Below, piece after piece: positions 63,961 through 64,000 of a DNA stretch of 64,000 nucleotides. Below the pieces are notes generated by a model that saw only the letters and a program-made list of their open reading frames with translations, ran no database searches and was not told where the DNA came from. Numbering within the stretch: the stretch's first letter is position 1; each line of letters opens with the position of its first letter. The position numbers and the translations under genes are program-made. Source of the DNA: Rhodohalobacter sulfatireducens (lineage in GTDB: Bacteria > Bacteroidota > Rhodothermia > Balneolales > Balneolaceae); NCBI RefSeq assembly GCF_022012475.1, contig NZ_JAKLWS010000008.1:108566-172565 (forward strand), written 5' to 3'.

Positions 63961-64000
63961 GTCAGATATGAGATTTGAGATGTGACAGTAATTAAAAGCA

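Noticed and set aside
1..64000. CRISPR arrays, tRNA or rRNA genes, prophage or integrase genes
   Set aside because: I looked for regularly spaced repeats, tRNA-like cloverleaf ends and integrase or transposase motifs and found none; the repeats present are dispersed and palindromic, not arrayed.

Overview
The window is a chromosomal stretch with mostly housekeeping and biosynthetic genes. The organism is probably a member of the Balneolota/Rhodothermota side of the Bacteroidota superphylum, a marine or halophilic heterotroph. The hints are two AbgT-family transporters, a PQQ dehydrogenase with an embedded cytochrome c domain, many lipoproteins, SusD/TonB-free glycoside hydrolases, start codons mostly without strong Shine-Dalgarno sites, and many dispersed palindromic repeats of the kind seen in that group. 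The assignment is by family resemblance only; no 16S or tRNA gene is present.

Layout. 1-2.5 kb: end of a universal-stress gene, an AbgT transporter and a small membrane protein. 2.7-8.1 kb: 2-oxoacid dehydrogenase E2, PQQ dehydrogenase, panC-panD and a terminator. 8.2-11 kb: an M20 peptidase broken by an 8-bp tandem duplication, and a DUF1684 lipoprotein. 11.5-15.8 kb: hisF-hisE and a large peptidase/propeller/barrel protein. 16.1-22.8 kb: relA/spoT, then HU-ruvX-def-fmt, an ankyrin protein and gapA with a strong terminator. 22.9-25.4 kb: copper ATPase. 25.4-36.4 kb (mostly minus strand): GH106-like hydrolase, DUF4260, beta-lactamase-fold hydrolase, YdjM-like protein, metZ, OsmC, and the arsenosugar pair arsS plus a CMD peroxidase-like gene. 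36.6-48.8 kb: a branched-chain amino-acid cluster, ilvB-ilvN-ilvC-cimA-leuA-leuC-leuD-leuB on the minus strand with divergent ilvD. With citramalate synthase present, isoleucine carbon can come from pyruvate without threonine deaminase. 49.2-64 kb: accessory genes in a repeat-rich landscape: a nuclease-fold lipoprotein, a DoxX/YkgB-like protein, a TolB-like propeller, a B12-binding protein overlapping a histidine kinase, a cupredoxin-like lipoprotein, a SARP/TPR regulator, a GH2 hydrolase and a second AbgT transporter.

Main points of interest. (1) A two-gene unit: a cobalamin-binding protein with the Wx9EH and DxHxxG signatures of CarH-type B12 photoreceptors, but no DNA-binding domain, overlaps by 4 nt a PAS-like/HisKA histidine kinase. 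This looks like a B12-based, possibly light-sensing, two-component input. (2) Four separate loci carry a decayed fragment of a neighbouring intact gene (DUF4260, metZ, a TolB-like gene, GH2). Each fragment is in the same orientation as its parent and separated from it by an apparently inserted gene or repeat, as expected from one-sided homologous integration. (3) Five intergenic gaps of the leu/ilv operon each carry a GC-rich palindromic repeat of one dispersed family, while four consecutive gaps at 48.8-55.3 kb carry another family. (4) A Leu/Ile-rich, CTA-rich reading frame and a hairpin precede ilvB, suggesting attenuation. (5) The M20 peptidase frame is broken by a perfect 8-bp duplication.
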